Positions 1 to 5,815 of a stretch of 6,530 bases of DNA are shown in pieces. The notes below the pieces were generated by a model, which ran no database searches, was not told where the DNA came from, and saw nothing but the letters and a program-made list of their open reading frames with translations. Made by a program: the position numbers and the translations under genes. This DNA is from Pseudomonadota bacterium (GTDB taxonomy: Bacteria; Pseudomonadota; Gammaproteobacteria; Steroidobacterales; Steroidobacteraceae): NCBI GenBank assembly GCA_021781775.1, contig JAJXWE010000100.1, positions 1 to 6,530 of the forward strand, in the 5' to 3' direction. The stretch's first letter is position 1. Each line of letters opens with the position of its first letter.

Positions 1-441
1 GAACACGCTCCATTCCGTGCACCAGCCGTTACCCTGCGGGGTCGGACCGATCGTGTTATCCATGCCCCATCCGAACTGCTCGGCGTGTACTGCGTGCAGC
101 GCCGCGAGACCCTCACCCAGCCGCCGCTCAGTGGCATCGTCGCCGGGCGTCGCGTCAATCCATTCCAGGGCGAGAAACGCGAACCCGCCCGCCATGCCCT
201 GCGCCCGCACCGCGGGGACGCGCAACGTCCCCGCACGGGCGAGTTCGCGCAGACCGGCCGCCTCGGCCGACAATTGCCCGTCCGCCGCGGTCGCGGCCAT
301 CTTAACGAACAGCGAGTCGGACCCACACCGCCAGCGCGAACAGCGCGGCATGTCTCGATCGGTCGCCTCACGGTCCGGTTCCAGAGAACATACCGCTCCG
401 AGCTGCGTCGCAAGTTCGCGCACCAGTGCCTTCACAAGCAT
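1..441 (-). CDS. Fructosamine kinase family protein, partial (N-terminal 147 residues)
   Basis: Reading the minus strand from an ATG at 441-439 gives 147 codons without a stop before the window ends, so the C-terminal catalytic half is missing. The visible part matches the N-lobe of the fructosamine-3-kinase / aminoglycoside-phosphotransferase-like fold. SLFVK (43-47) holds the likely ATP-binding lysine. SAEAAGLREL (58-67) holds the glutamate that pairs with it. The segment FLALEWID (89-96) is the hinge region. The family signature FGW..DNTIG.TPQ.NGW lies at about residues 124-140. Known family members phosphorylate ketosamines on glycated proteins or small molecules so that the sugar can be removed. 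The start is supported by GAGGAG at 450-445, three bases upstream. The gene lies 93 bp downstream of the diiron oxygenase gene in the same direction, so cotranscription is possible. Nothing ties it functionally to the sulfur genes. The family call is firm; the substrate is unknown. Confidence 0.88.
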   Translation of the reverse strand, partial: MLVKALVRELATQLGAVCSLEPDREATDRDMPRCSRWRCGSDSLFVKMAATAADGQLSAEAAGLRELARAGTLRVPAVRAQGMAGGFAFLALEWIDATPGDDATERRLGEGLAALHAVHAEQFGWGMDNTIGPTPQGNGWCTEWSVF

Positions 442-534
442 GCGCTCCTCAATACCCCGAACACCCCACTCTACGTCAGATCGAGCCAGGTGGCATCACG
501 GGTCATCCCGAGGGCCGACCGCGTGCTGCGACGC
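442..534. other. Intergenic gap between diiron oxygenase and fructosamine kinase genes
   Basis: This 93-bp gap separates two minus-strand genes. Near the oxygenase stop, the minus strand can fold a weak imperfect hairpin: GGTC pairs with GACC around a CCC/GGG core. No T-run follows, so a rho-independent terminator is not called. Next to the kinase start there is a GAGGAG ribosome-binding sequence. No convincing -35/-10 pair was found. Confidence 0.5.
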
Positions 535-1395
535 TCAGCGCGCCGGGCAGTAGCGGCTGGACACGCGCCAGCCGCTACGCTTGAGGAACTCCAGCGTCGG
601 ACGCAGCATATGCGCCACCTGCGCGCGACGATCAGGATTGGCCAGCGCAAGCGACCGCCACTGCAGCGTCGGAGCAAGTCCGGCACGCGCGTACGTTGCG
701 ACCGACGGAAAGTAAACATAGCGGGCATACAGGTCGATAGCGAACGACAGTGCGGGTGCGAGCAGTGCACGCTGCCAGGCAGGACAGCGTGCGGCGCTCT
801 CCTGGCATTGTTCTCGCGCAAATGCGCAATGCATGGCCTCGTCCCGCGTATGAATCGCCGCGATGCGATAGACGACGGTGCTCAAGGTCGCTTCCTCGAC
901 GCCGCGCCGCAACCGCCGATTCAGTTGATCTGGAAGCTCCTCGCCGATCACCACCATCGCCCAGAACAGCGCCGAGCGGCTCGACAGCAGGCCGCCCAGC
1001 AGGTCGACCACGCGCATGCCGAGTCCGCGCCGCGTGCAAACGCCGAAGCCGCTGCGCTCAAGCAGCTCGACGAACATCAGGCTGTGACCGGCCTCCTCGC
1101 GCAGCTCGTGCAGAAAGCGGGCGCTGCGGTCAACGTCGGCACAGCCGTGCGCGAGCCGCGCCAGGCGCGCCATGAACTGCGACTCCAGCCACAGGCCTGC
1201 CTCCAGCAGATGCACGTACTCTAGGTGGGAGAGGCGCTGGCGGGTCCTCTCGTCCAGACGCTCGAACTGGGGCACGCCGGCGAGCGAGAGCAGCCGCGGC
1301 GGCAGCCACCAACACTCGCGGTCGATCGCCTGCCAGTCGATGCGCACCAGCGGATCCTCGTACCGGATCTGCGGCAATTCGGTTAGGCTCGACAC
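535..1395 (-). CDS. AurF-like diiron oxygenase (ferritin-like fold)
   Basis: The 286-residue product, counted from a GTG at 1395-1393, has the ligand pattern of the AurF / p-aminobenzoate N-oxygenase family of non-haem diiron enzymes. A helix carries E65 (or E71), ExxH is at 101-104 (EAGH), GEE is at 151-153, and HxxxExxH is at 182-189. The order and rough spacing match the seven ligands known in AurF (E, ExxH, E, HxxxExxH). Family members are soluble and activate O2, for example to oxidise arylamines to nitro compounds; the substrate here cannot be read. The reading frame stays open far upstream, to about 1935, but the upstream part is antisense to the flavin monooxygenase gene and low in complexity. 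The GTG has AAGGAG at 1407-1402, six bases away, and protein-like sequence begins there. The gene is divergent from the flavin monooxygenase, with 26 bp between starts. It could instead catalyse another hydroxylation or desaturation. Confidence 0.85.
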   Translation of the reverse strand: MSSLTELPQIRYEDPLVRIDWQAIDRECWWLPPRLLSLAGVPQFERLDERTRQRLSHLEYVHLLEAGLWLESQFMARLARLAHGCADVDRSARFLHELREEAGHSLMFVELLERSGFGVCTRRGLGMRVVDLLGGLLSSRSALFWAMVVIGEELPDQLNRRLRRGVEEATLSTVVYRIAAIHTRDEAMHCAFAREQCQESAARCPAWQRALLAPALSFAIDLYARYVYFPSVATYARAGLAPTLQWRSLALANPDRRAQVAHMLRPTLEFLKRSGWRVSSRYCPAR

Positions 1396-1421
1396 GCTGG
1401 ACTCCTTGGCGGGGAAACCGC
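1396..1421. promoter_or_regulatory. 26-bp divergent start region with two ribosome-binding sites back to back
   Basis: The space between the two GTG start codons is 26 bp. The minus-strand gene has AAGGAG at 1407-1402. The plus-strand gene has GGCGGGGA at 1408-1415, seven bases or fewer before its GTG. The gap is filled by the two translation signals, so neither gene can have a normal promoter inside it. Each promoter must lie within the other gene's 5' coding sequence. No clear -35/-10 boxes were recognised there. Confidence 0.6.
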
Positions 1422-2480
1422 GTGCTGCTCGATCTGTTCTACGAATTCGCCATGCCCCCGTGGTTGGCGCGCTCCGAGGCGCAGGCCTACGTCGATGCGC
1501 TCGAGGAGATCGAACTCGCCGACCGGCTCGGCTTTCACGGCGTCTGGCTGGTCGAGCACCATCTGATGCCCGGCTACTCGCATCTGTCCAAACCGGATCT
1601 GGTGCTCGCGGCACTCGCACGGCGCACCACACGACTGCGACTCGGTCTCGGCGTAATTCCGCTGCCCTATCATCACCCGCTGCACGTCGCCGAGCGCATC
1701 GGCACGCTCGATGTGCTCTCGGGCGGGAGGTTGGAGGTGGGCATCGGACGCGGCTTCTCGCCGAACGAGTATGCCGCCTTTGGCGTCGCGCCGGCCGACA
1801 GCCGCTCGCGGGTCGAGGAATCGCTGGCCATCCTGCGCGGCTGCGCCACGGATGCTCCGCTGGTGCATCACGGACGGCATTTCCAGCTCGATTCCCTGCA
1901 AGTCCTGCCCCGTCCGCTGCAGCATCCGTACCCACCGCTGTGGAGTGCCGCCGTGAGTCCGGAGACCTTTGAGTGGGCCGCGCGGGAGGGTCTCGGGGTG
2001 CTTGCCGGACCGTTCAAGCCCTGGGCGATGATCGCCGCCGATCTGCAGCGGTACCGACGGGCCTGGCGAGCCGACCAGGCGCCGCGCATCGGCATGACCG
2101 TAGCGCTGCTGTGTCTGCCTGAGCGCCGGCGCGCACGAGCCCTCGCAGCGCCGGCGCTGCGCTGGTCCTACAGCGAGTTGCTGCGCGTCACGGCACCGGT
2201 GCTGGAGCAGTTGCTGCCGAGCTACGAGCACATGCATCAGCTGGGACGATTCCGCCGCCTGCTCAAGCTCGGTGCGCGGCTGAGTCTGCTCGAGCTGGCG
2301 GGGCTCGCCATCGTGGGCACCCCGGAGGAATGCCTCGAGCGCATCGAGCGGCTGCACGCGGCGGGGGTGACGCATCTGCTCTGCTCCGTCGGTGCCGGAG
2401 CACTGCCGAGTGAAGTAGTGCGCGAGTCGCTGCAGTGCATCGCGCGCGAGGTGCTGCCGAAGCTTGCCGTCGCGCGCTGA
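1422..2480 (+). CDS. LLM-class (luciferase-like) flavin-dependent monooxygenase
   Basis: The 352-residue product fits the bacterial luciferase-like TIM-barrel family, which uses reduced FMN and O2. The N-terminus LDLFYEFAMP (3-12) is the family's first beta strand. VWLVEHH lies at 41-47. The stretch HPLHVAERIGTLDVLSGGR at 85-103 leads into GIGRG at 107-111. The C-terminal IVGTPEECLERIERL (298-312) followed by AGVTHLL is typical of this class. Family length is usually 330-370 residues, so it looks complete. The GTG start at 1422 is chosen because the conserved first strand begins directly after it; the later ATG at 1455 would remove that strand. Relatives oxidise alkanesulfonates, dimethyl sulfide, nitrilotriacetate or long-chain alkanes and need a separate flavin reductase, and none is seen here. 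The gene is divergent from the diiron oxygenase and convergent with the flavoprotein gene. The family is secure, the substrate open. Confidence 0.9.
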   Translation: MLLDLFYEFAMPPWLARSEAQAYVDALEEIELADRLGFHGVWLVEHHLMPGYSHLSKPDLVLAALARRTTRLRLGLGVIPLPYHHPLHVAERIGTLDVLSGGRLEVGIGRGFSPNEYAAFGVAPADSRSRVEESLAILRGCATDAPLVHHGRHFQLDSLQVLPRPLQHPYPPLWSAAVSPETFEWAAREGLGVLAGPFKPWAMIAADLQRYRRAWRADQAPRIGMTVALLCLPERRRARALAAPALRWSYSELLRVTAPVLEQLLPSYEHMHQLGRFRRLLKLGARLSLLELAGLAIVGTPEECLERIERLHAAGVTHLLCSVGAGALPSEVVRESLQCIAREVLPKLAVAR

Positions 2481-2485
2481 GGGGC

Positions 2486-3580
2486 TCACGTCCAGTACTC
2501 CGGCGAACTGATCCAACCCCGGCGCAGATTGCTAACGCTCGCGCAGCGCAGCGTCTCGCGCCGATGCCGCTGGGCGCGAGCATACGCGCCGTCGTACAGA
2601 TCCCCGAGCTCTTCGTCGAAATCCTCCAACGCCATCTGCTGGCCGCCAAGCCACGCCGATGCGGCCCGCCCGGCGAGCTCACCGGAGCGGACCGCAGCCT
2701 CGATGCCGGCGCCGGTCACCGGATTGGTCAGCCCGGCGGCATCGCCGGCAAGGGCCACCGGAACGAACCGCAGACGTCCGAACGCGACGAGCCGTCCACC
2801 GACCGGAATCAGTCCCCCGGTGAGCGATGGCCTGGCGGCTGCGCCAATCCGGCCTACAGCGCGCAGCTCCGACTCGAGTCCCGCAAGCAGCGCCTTCAGC
2901 TCGCTGCGCGCGGCGTAGTCCACGCCGATCCCCAGGTTTGCCTCGCGGTCCTTGGGAAACAGCCACCCATAGCCGCCGCGGTACGCGGCGCGCAGAAATA
3001 TGTCGGTTGCGTCGTACGCCATCTCAAGACGCACGGCCACCTGCCGGGCGACGACGAGTTCCCGGTTGACCCGGCCGATGGCCGCGCCAACCTGCGATCG
3101 CGGCCCATCGGCGCCCACGATCACGCGCGGCCTGAGCGTCGCGCCAGTTGAAAGCCGCGCGCTCCCATCGGCGTCCAAACGAGTCACACTCACCCCGCGC
3201 ACCAGGTGCGCGCCGCACGCTACAGCCCGAGCGGCGAGCTGCTGATCGAACAGCCGGCGCGAGATCATCCGTCCGGCGAAGCCGGCAGTGCTCTCCGGCA
3301 CGTGGTCCTCAACCCGCGTCACCATCCGCGCGACGCCCTGCGCGGTTACTCGGTCCCAGTCGAGCCCTTCAATGGTGAGCGCGGAGCAGACCAGTTCGGC
3401 GCATTGAACCGGCTCTCCGAACGTCGAGCGGCGTTCAATGCCGACGACCCGCCAGCCGTCCGCCGCCGCAATGGCGGCCGCCCGTGCACCGGCCGGCCCG
3501 AGACCGACCACCAATACGTCAGGGCTCCCGGCGATGAGTCCGCACGGATCGTCAGTCGGTTCTGGGGCGCCGGCGGACAT
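2486..3580 (-). CDS. lipT: Geranylgeranyl-reductase-family FAD oxidoreductase, LipT-like
   Basis: The 364-residue product is a class of FAD/NAD(P)H oxidoreductase related to geranylgeranyl reductases. It shows the dinucleotide-binding GLGPAG at 26-31, GEPVQC at 55-60 (family substrate/flavin region with a conserved cysteine), GADGPRS at 156-162, GYGWLFPK at 203-210, and the FAD-binding GDAAGLTNPVTGAGI at 279-293. There is no membrane anchor. Flavoproteins of this family, named LipT, are known in sHdr-lbpA loci, where they accompany LipS1/LipS2 and sLpl(AB) in assembling lipoate on LbpA. The neighbouring lipoyl carrier makes that role the best inference, although the LipS and ligase genes are not in the window. 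The alternative is a reductase of isoprenoid double bonds. The ATG at 3580 lies 18 bp after the regulator stop and has no clear Shine-Dalgarno sequence, which suggests coupled translation. The 3' end stops 5 bp from the convergent monooxygenase gene. The family is firm; the lipT name is inferred from context. Confidence 0.72.
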   Translation of the reverse strand: MSAGAPEPTDDPCGLIAGSPDVLVVGLGPAGARAAAIAAADGWRVVGIERRSTFGEPVQCAELVCSALTIEGLDWDRVTAQGVARMVTRVEDHVPESTAGFAGRMISRRLFDQQLAARAVACGAHLVRGVSVTRLDADGSARLSTGATLRPRVIVGADGPRSQVGAAIGRVNRELVVARQVAVRLEMAYDATDIFLRAAYRGGYGWLFPKDREANLGIGVDYAARSELKALLAGLESELRAVGRIGAAARPSLTGGLIPVGGRLVAFGRLRFVPVALAGDAAGLTNPVTGAGIEAAVRSGELAGRAASAWLGGQQMALEDFDEELGDLYDGAYARAQRHRRETLRCASVSNLRRGWISSPEYWT

Positions 3581-3598
3581 GGGCGCGCGGCCGGCTCT

Positions 3599-3970
3599 TC
3601 AGCGACACTTGGGGCAAAACTGGTCGTGCAGGGTCTTGATCAGTTCTGCAACTTCCGGACTCGCCAGTCCGTAGAAGACAGACTGGCCATGGCGACGCGT
3701 GGTCACCACATGATGCTTGCGCAGCAATGCCAGATGCTGAGACACCGCCGATTGCGCCAACCCTACGACGCCGGTGAGTTGACTGACCGATTTCTCGCCT
3801 TCAGCCAGCTGGCAGACGAGCATCAGACGCGCCCCGTTGGCGATGGCCTTGAGCACGTCCGAGACGCGATTCGCATTGAGCTGCATCTCGGCGAGCTGCT
3901 GCGGATGCAGAACACCGACGAGCGGCGTGGGATGGCGGGTTGCCGTCTTCGATGCAGTCGAGCTCTTCAC
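3599..3970 (-). CDS. ArsR-family repressor of BigR/SqrR/SoxR type, predicted persulfide sensor
   Basis: This is a 123-residue winged-helix regulator. The N-terminal helix NANRVSDVLKAIANGARLM (32-50) precedes CQLAEGEKSVSQL; the recognition helix is around QSAVSQHLALLRK (73-85) and the wing is VVTTRRHGQSVFYGL. C53 and C119 are 66 residues apart, the same spacing as the dithiol of BigR (C42/C108) and SqrR (C41/C107). Those proteins form a sulfur bridge when reactive sulfane sulfur rises and then release DNA. No ArsR-type metal-binding CVC box is seen, which argues against an arsenic sensor. The GTG start at 3970 overlaps the lbpA stop as GTGA, indicating translational coupling. An internal ATG at 3886 is an alternative start that would still keep both cysteines. 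By context it likely represses this sHdr operon in the manner of sHdrR/SoxR of Hyphomicrobium. The probable operator lies upstream of the window. Confidence 0.88.
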   Translation of the reverse strand: MKSSTASKTATRHPTPLVGVLHPQQLAEMQLNANRVSDVLKAIANGARLMLVCQLAEGEKSVSQLTGVVGLAQSAVSQHLALLRKHHVVTTRRHGQSVFYGLASPEVAELIKTLHDQFCPKCR

Positions 3971-4410
3971 GCGGCGCAGCCCGCAAAGCCATCGGCAGCC
4001 ATCTTCGCCTCGTAGGGCGCGGCAACCGCGGTGCCCGGAATCAAAGTCGGCTTGACCGAATCCCAAGCGTCGGGCTTGAGAATCAGCAGCCAACCCTTGC
4101 CGTACGGATCATCGTTGGCGAGCGAGGGCGTGGCGACCAGCGCCTCGTTGATCTCGACGACGGTGCCGCCGCTGGCGACCTTCGCCGGCCCGACCCACTT
4201 GCCGGACTCGATGGTCGCACACGACTTGCCGGCCTTGACTTCCTTGCCGACCCCCTTGGGCGTGAACGCCACCAGGCGTCCTGCCATGGCCGTGGCCACC
4301 GCCGTCATCCCGACCTTGACGTTGCCGCCCTCGAGCTCCTGGAACCAGATCTGATTCTGGACGTCGTACAACAGTTCATCCGGCAGACTGCAGCCGCGCA
4401 CAGTGGCCAT
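3967..4410 (-). CDS. lbpA: Lipoate-binding protein (GcvH-like) of the sHdr system
   Basis: The 147-residue protein has the lipoyl-domain fold of glycine cleavage H protein, but with the LbpA signature. The modified lysine is K71 in CATIESGKWVGPAK (64-77), where true GcvH proteins usually have ESVKA. The C-terminal GKGWLLILKP (104-113) is typical of H-proteins. No glycine-cleavage P, T or L gene is nearby; instead it follows sHdr-like C and B genes. Known LbpA proteins carry lipoate whose dithiol binds sulfur or one-electron intermediates during sHdr-dependent sulfur oxidation in the cytoplasm. Extra cysteines are at 7, 64 and 145. The start ATG at 4410 has a good ribosome-binding sequence (GAGAGGG at 4425-4419, 8 bases away). 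The stop overlaps the regulator's GTG. The assignment is firm as a lipoyl carrier and strong as LbpA. Confidence 0.9.
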   Translation of the reverse strand: MATVRGCSLPDELLYDVQNQIWFQELEGGNVKVGMTAVATAMAGRLVAFTPKGVGKEVKAGKSCATIESGKWVGPAKVASGGTVVEINEALVATPSLANDDPYGKGWLLILKPDAWDSVKPTLIPGTAVAAPYEAKMAADGFAGCAA

Positions 4411-4418
4411 GAATTCAG

Positions 4419-4425
4419 CCCTCTC
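4419..4425 (-). promoter_or_regulatory. Ribosome-binding site of lbpA
   Basis: GAGAGGG on the minus strand ends eight bases before the lbpA ATG at 4410. It is the clearest Shine-Dalgarno sequence in the sHdr operon, which fits a carrier protein needed in larger amount than the enzyme subunits. It lies in a 42-bp gap (4411-4452), the widest gap within this operon. Confidence 0.6.
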
Positions 4426-4452
4426 ACAAGAAGATATCCCGCGGCAGCCGGG

Positions 4453-4869
4453 TCACTCCCCCTGCGCGCGCAGCGGCCGCGACGCGCAGCAGAACTCCCC
4501 GAGCTGCCTGACCTGCATCTTGCCGGCGACGAACAGATACAAATGATTCGCGATCCGCGTCATCATCTGCGCCCGCGCGCCGGACTCCGGCCGGTCGGGT
4601 TCCAATATTAGCAGATTGTAATGATAGACGAGCTCGCGGCAGGTCTCGCGACAGGCATTGAAGCTTGGCTCATCCTCTGTGCCCTGGCGGTGCAGCGCGA
4701 TGAGCCTGAATCCCTCGCGTTGCGTCTGCGTGGGCGTGTGACCCTGCGCGCTCACCCACTGTTCGAGGATCTGCTCCCCGAGCCCGAGAAGCTCCGGCGC
4801 ATCCGCCGCCGTCGGGTGACCCTCGAGCAACGCCGTCAGTCGCGTCTCAATCCCGGCCAGAGCGCTCAT
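4453..4869 (-). CDS. Uncharacterised 138-residue protein between hdrB-like gene and lbpA
   Basis: I do not recognise this protein. It starts at ATG 4869, overlapping the hdrB stop as ATGA, so translation of the two is probably coupled; the frame also extends upstream as antisense-type noise and is not used. The product is mostly helical in appearance, with no signal peptide and no clear membrane segment. Two cysteine pairs stand out: C73 and C77 in NACRETC, and adjacent C127-C128 in GEFCCAS near the C-terminus. Between them lies LVYHYNLLILE (80-90) and ANHLYLFVAGKMQV (107-120). In described type I sHdr loci a small conserved gene lies between hdrA and hdrC2; this one lies instead after hdrB. 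It may be an accessory or assembly factor of the complex, or an electron- or sulfur-handling partner of LbpA. These roles are inference from position and cysteines only. Confidence 0.8.
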   Translation of the reverse strand: MSALAGIETRLTALLEGHPTAADAPELLGLGEQILEQWVSAQGHTPTQTQREGFRLIALHRQGTEDEPSFNACRETCRELVYHYNLLILEPDRPESGARAQMMTRIANHLYLFVAGKMQVRQLGEFCCASRPLRAQGE

Positions 4870-5804
4870 GCAACGCCTCGGCTGCGCAGTGCGGCGAGTC
4901 CGTCCGAGACATTTTCCTGCAGACCGACCTTGCGCGGGGACAGTCCGAGCGCGATGCCGAGCAGCTGCGTGAAATAGATGATCTTGACCTGCGTCTTCTT
5001 GCCGAAGCGCCTCTCGGCGCGCACCTGATGCATCTCCAGACCCGAGTGGCAAGTCGGGCACTCGGTGGCGATCACCTCGGCGCCGGCTGCTTCGGCCGCC
5101 TGCAGGATGTTGAGCACCAGGCGCGTCGACATATCGCTATCCGAGAGTGTGTGCGCTCCGCCGCAGCAGGCGGTCTTCAGCGCGAACTCCACATTCTCAG
5201 CGCCGGCGGCAGCCAGCAGGTCATCCATGAAGTGCGGTTTGGAGGTCGATTCGCTCCCGGTCCCGGCGTCCTTCTCCGGGAAGATGTGCCGCGGCCGCGA
5301 ATACATGCAGCCGTAGTAGTTGGCCACGCGCAGTCCCTTCAATCCGCCACGGACTCGCTCGCGCAGCCCCTGCTCCCCGATTGCGCTCTTGATCCAGTCG
5401 AGCGCGTGGATGGTCTCGACCTGCCCGGCTTGGTAGGCGGTCTCGCCGGACTTCTCGGCCAGCTTACCGACGACTTCGCGGCTCGCCTCGTCATGCGCCA
5501 GGTCGTACTCGGCCTTCTTGAGATTGTGGTAGCAGCCGTTGCACGGCGCCATCACGACGTCCATGCCCAACTCGTTGGCTGTGAGCGCCATGATGCGCGC
5601 GGACAGGTAGGTCTGCACCTTCGGGTCGATGTTCTTCGCCTCCATCGCCCCGCAGCAGTTCCAGTTCGGTACCTCGACCAGATCGAGGCCGAGCGCCTTG
5701 CCGAGCACCCGGGTTGAGCGGTCGTAGGCGTGCCCGGTTCCCTCGAGAGAGCAGCCGGGGTAGTAGGCAACCTTGCGGTACTTATCGATCTTGCCGTCGG
5801 ACAT
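4866..5804 (-). CDS. shdrB2: HdrB-like subunit of the sulfur-oxidising heterodisulfide-reductase-like complex
   Basis: The 312-residue product carries two CCG domains. The first has C18, C50-C51 and C88-x2-C91 (CX31CC, X36, CxxC). The second has C166, C213-C214 and C249-x2-C252 (CX46CC, X34, CxxC). In methanogen HdrB these motifs bind noncubane [4Fe-4S] clusters that split the heterodisulfide. In the bacterial sHdr complex the reaction is believed to run toward sulfur oxidation to sulfite, with LbpA involved. Both cysteine sets are intact. Length fits the family. The ATG at 5804 is 11 bp after the hdrC stop, with a weak purine-rich stretch before it. It is named B2 rather than B1 because it follows a C subunit and is followed by lbpA, not by hdrA. 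A methanogen-type or succinate-dehydrogenase-type CCG subunit is less likely. Confidence 0.85.
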   Translation of the reverse strand: MSDGKIDKYRKVAYYPGCSLEGTGHAYDRSTRVLGKALGLDLVEVPNWNCCGAMEAKNIDPKVQTYLSARIMALTANELGMDVVMAPCNGCYHNLKKAEYDLAHDEASREVVGKLAEKSGETAYQAGQVETIHALDWIKSAIGEQGLRERVRGGLKGLRVANYYGCMYSRPRHIFPEKDAGTGSESTSKPHFMDDLLAAAGAENVEFALKTACCGGAHTLSDSDMSTRLVLNILQAAEAAGAEVIATECPTCHSGLEMHQVRAERRFGKKTQVKIIYFTQLLGIALGLSPRKVGLQENVSDGLAALRSRGVA

Positions 5805-5815
5805 AGTTGCTCTAC

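Noticed and set aside
490..534. Possible hairpin terminator after the diiron oxygenase gene
   Set aside because: The stem is short and interrupted and no T-run follows, so it is not supported as an intrinsic terminator.
85..1224. 379-codon open frame on the plus strand
   Set aside because: It runs antisense across both the fructosamine kinase and the diiron oxygenase genes, is rich in Arg/Ala/Gln and has no recognisable domain. It is a GC-rich shadow.
1396..1935. 180-residue N-terminal extension of the diiron oxygenase
   Set aside because: The frame is open, but the extension is Arg/Ala-rich and antisense to the flavin enzyme. The GTG at 1395 has a well-placed AAGGAG and begins the protein-like part.
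1383..2516. 377-codon minus-strand frame antisense to the whole flavin monooxygenase gene
   Set aside because: It is striking for its length, but its composition is that of a mirrored GC-rich gene, no motif was seen, and the plus-strand protein is clearly a real enzyme family member.
3971..4093. N-terminal extension of the ArsR protein to an ATG at 4093
   Set aside because: It would lie inside lbpA in another frame and add about 41 residues unlike the family. The GTGA overlap gives a normal-length start.
3967..4410. True glycine-cleavage H protein
   Set aside because: No P, T or L protein genes are nearby, the lipoyl site reads ESGKW rather than ESVKA, and the neighbours are Hdr-like genes.
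5028..5717. 229-codon plus-strand frame
   Set aside because: It is entirely antisense to the HdrB-like gene, with no domain features.
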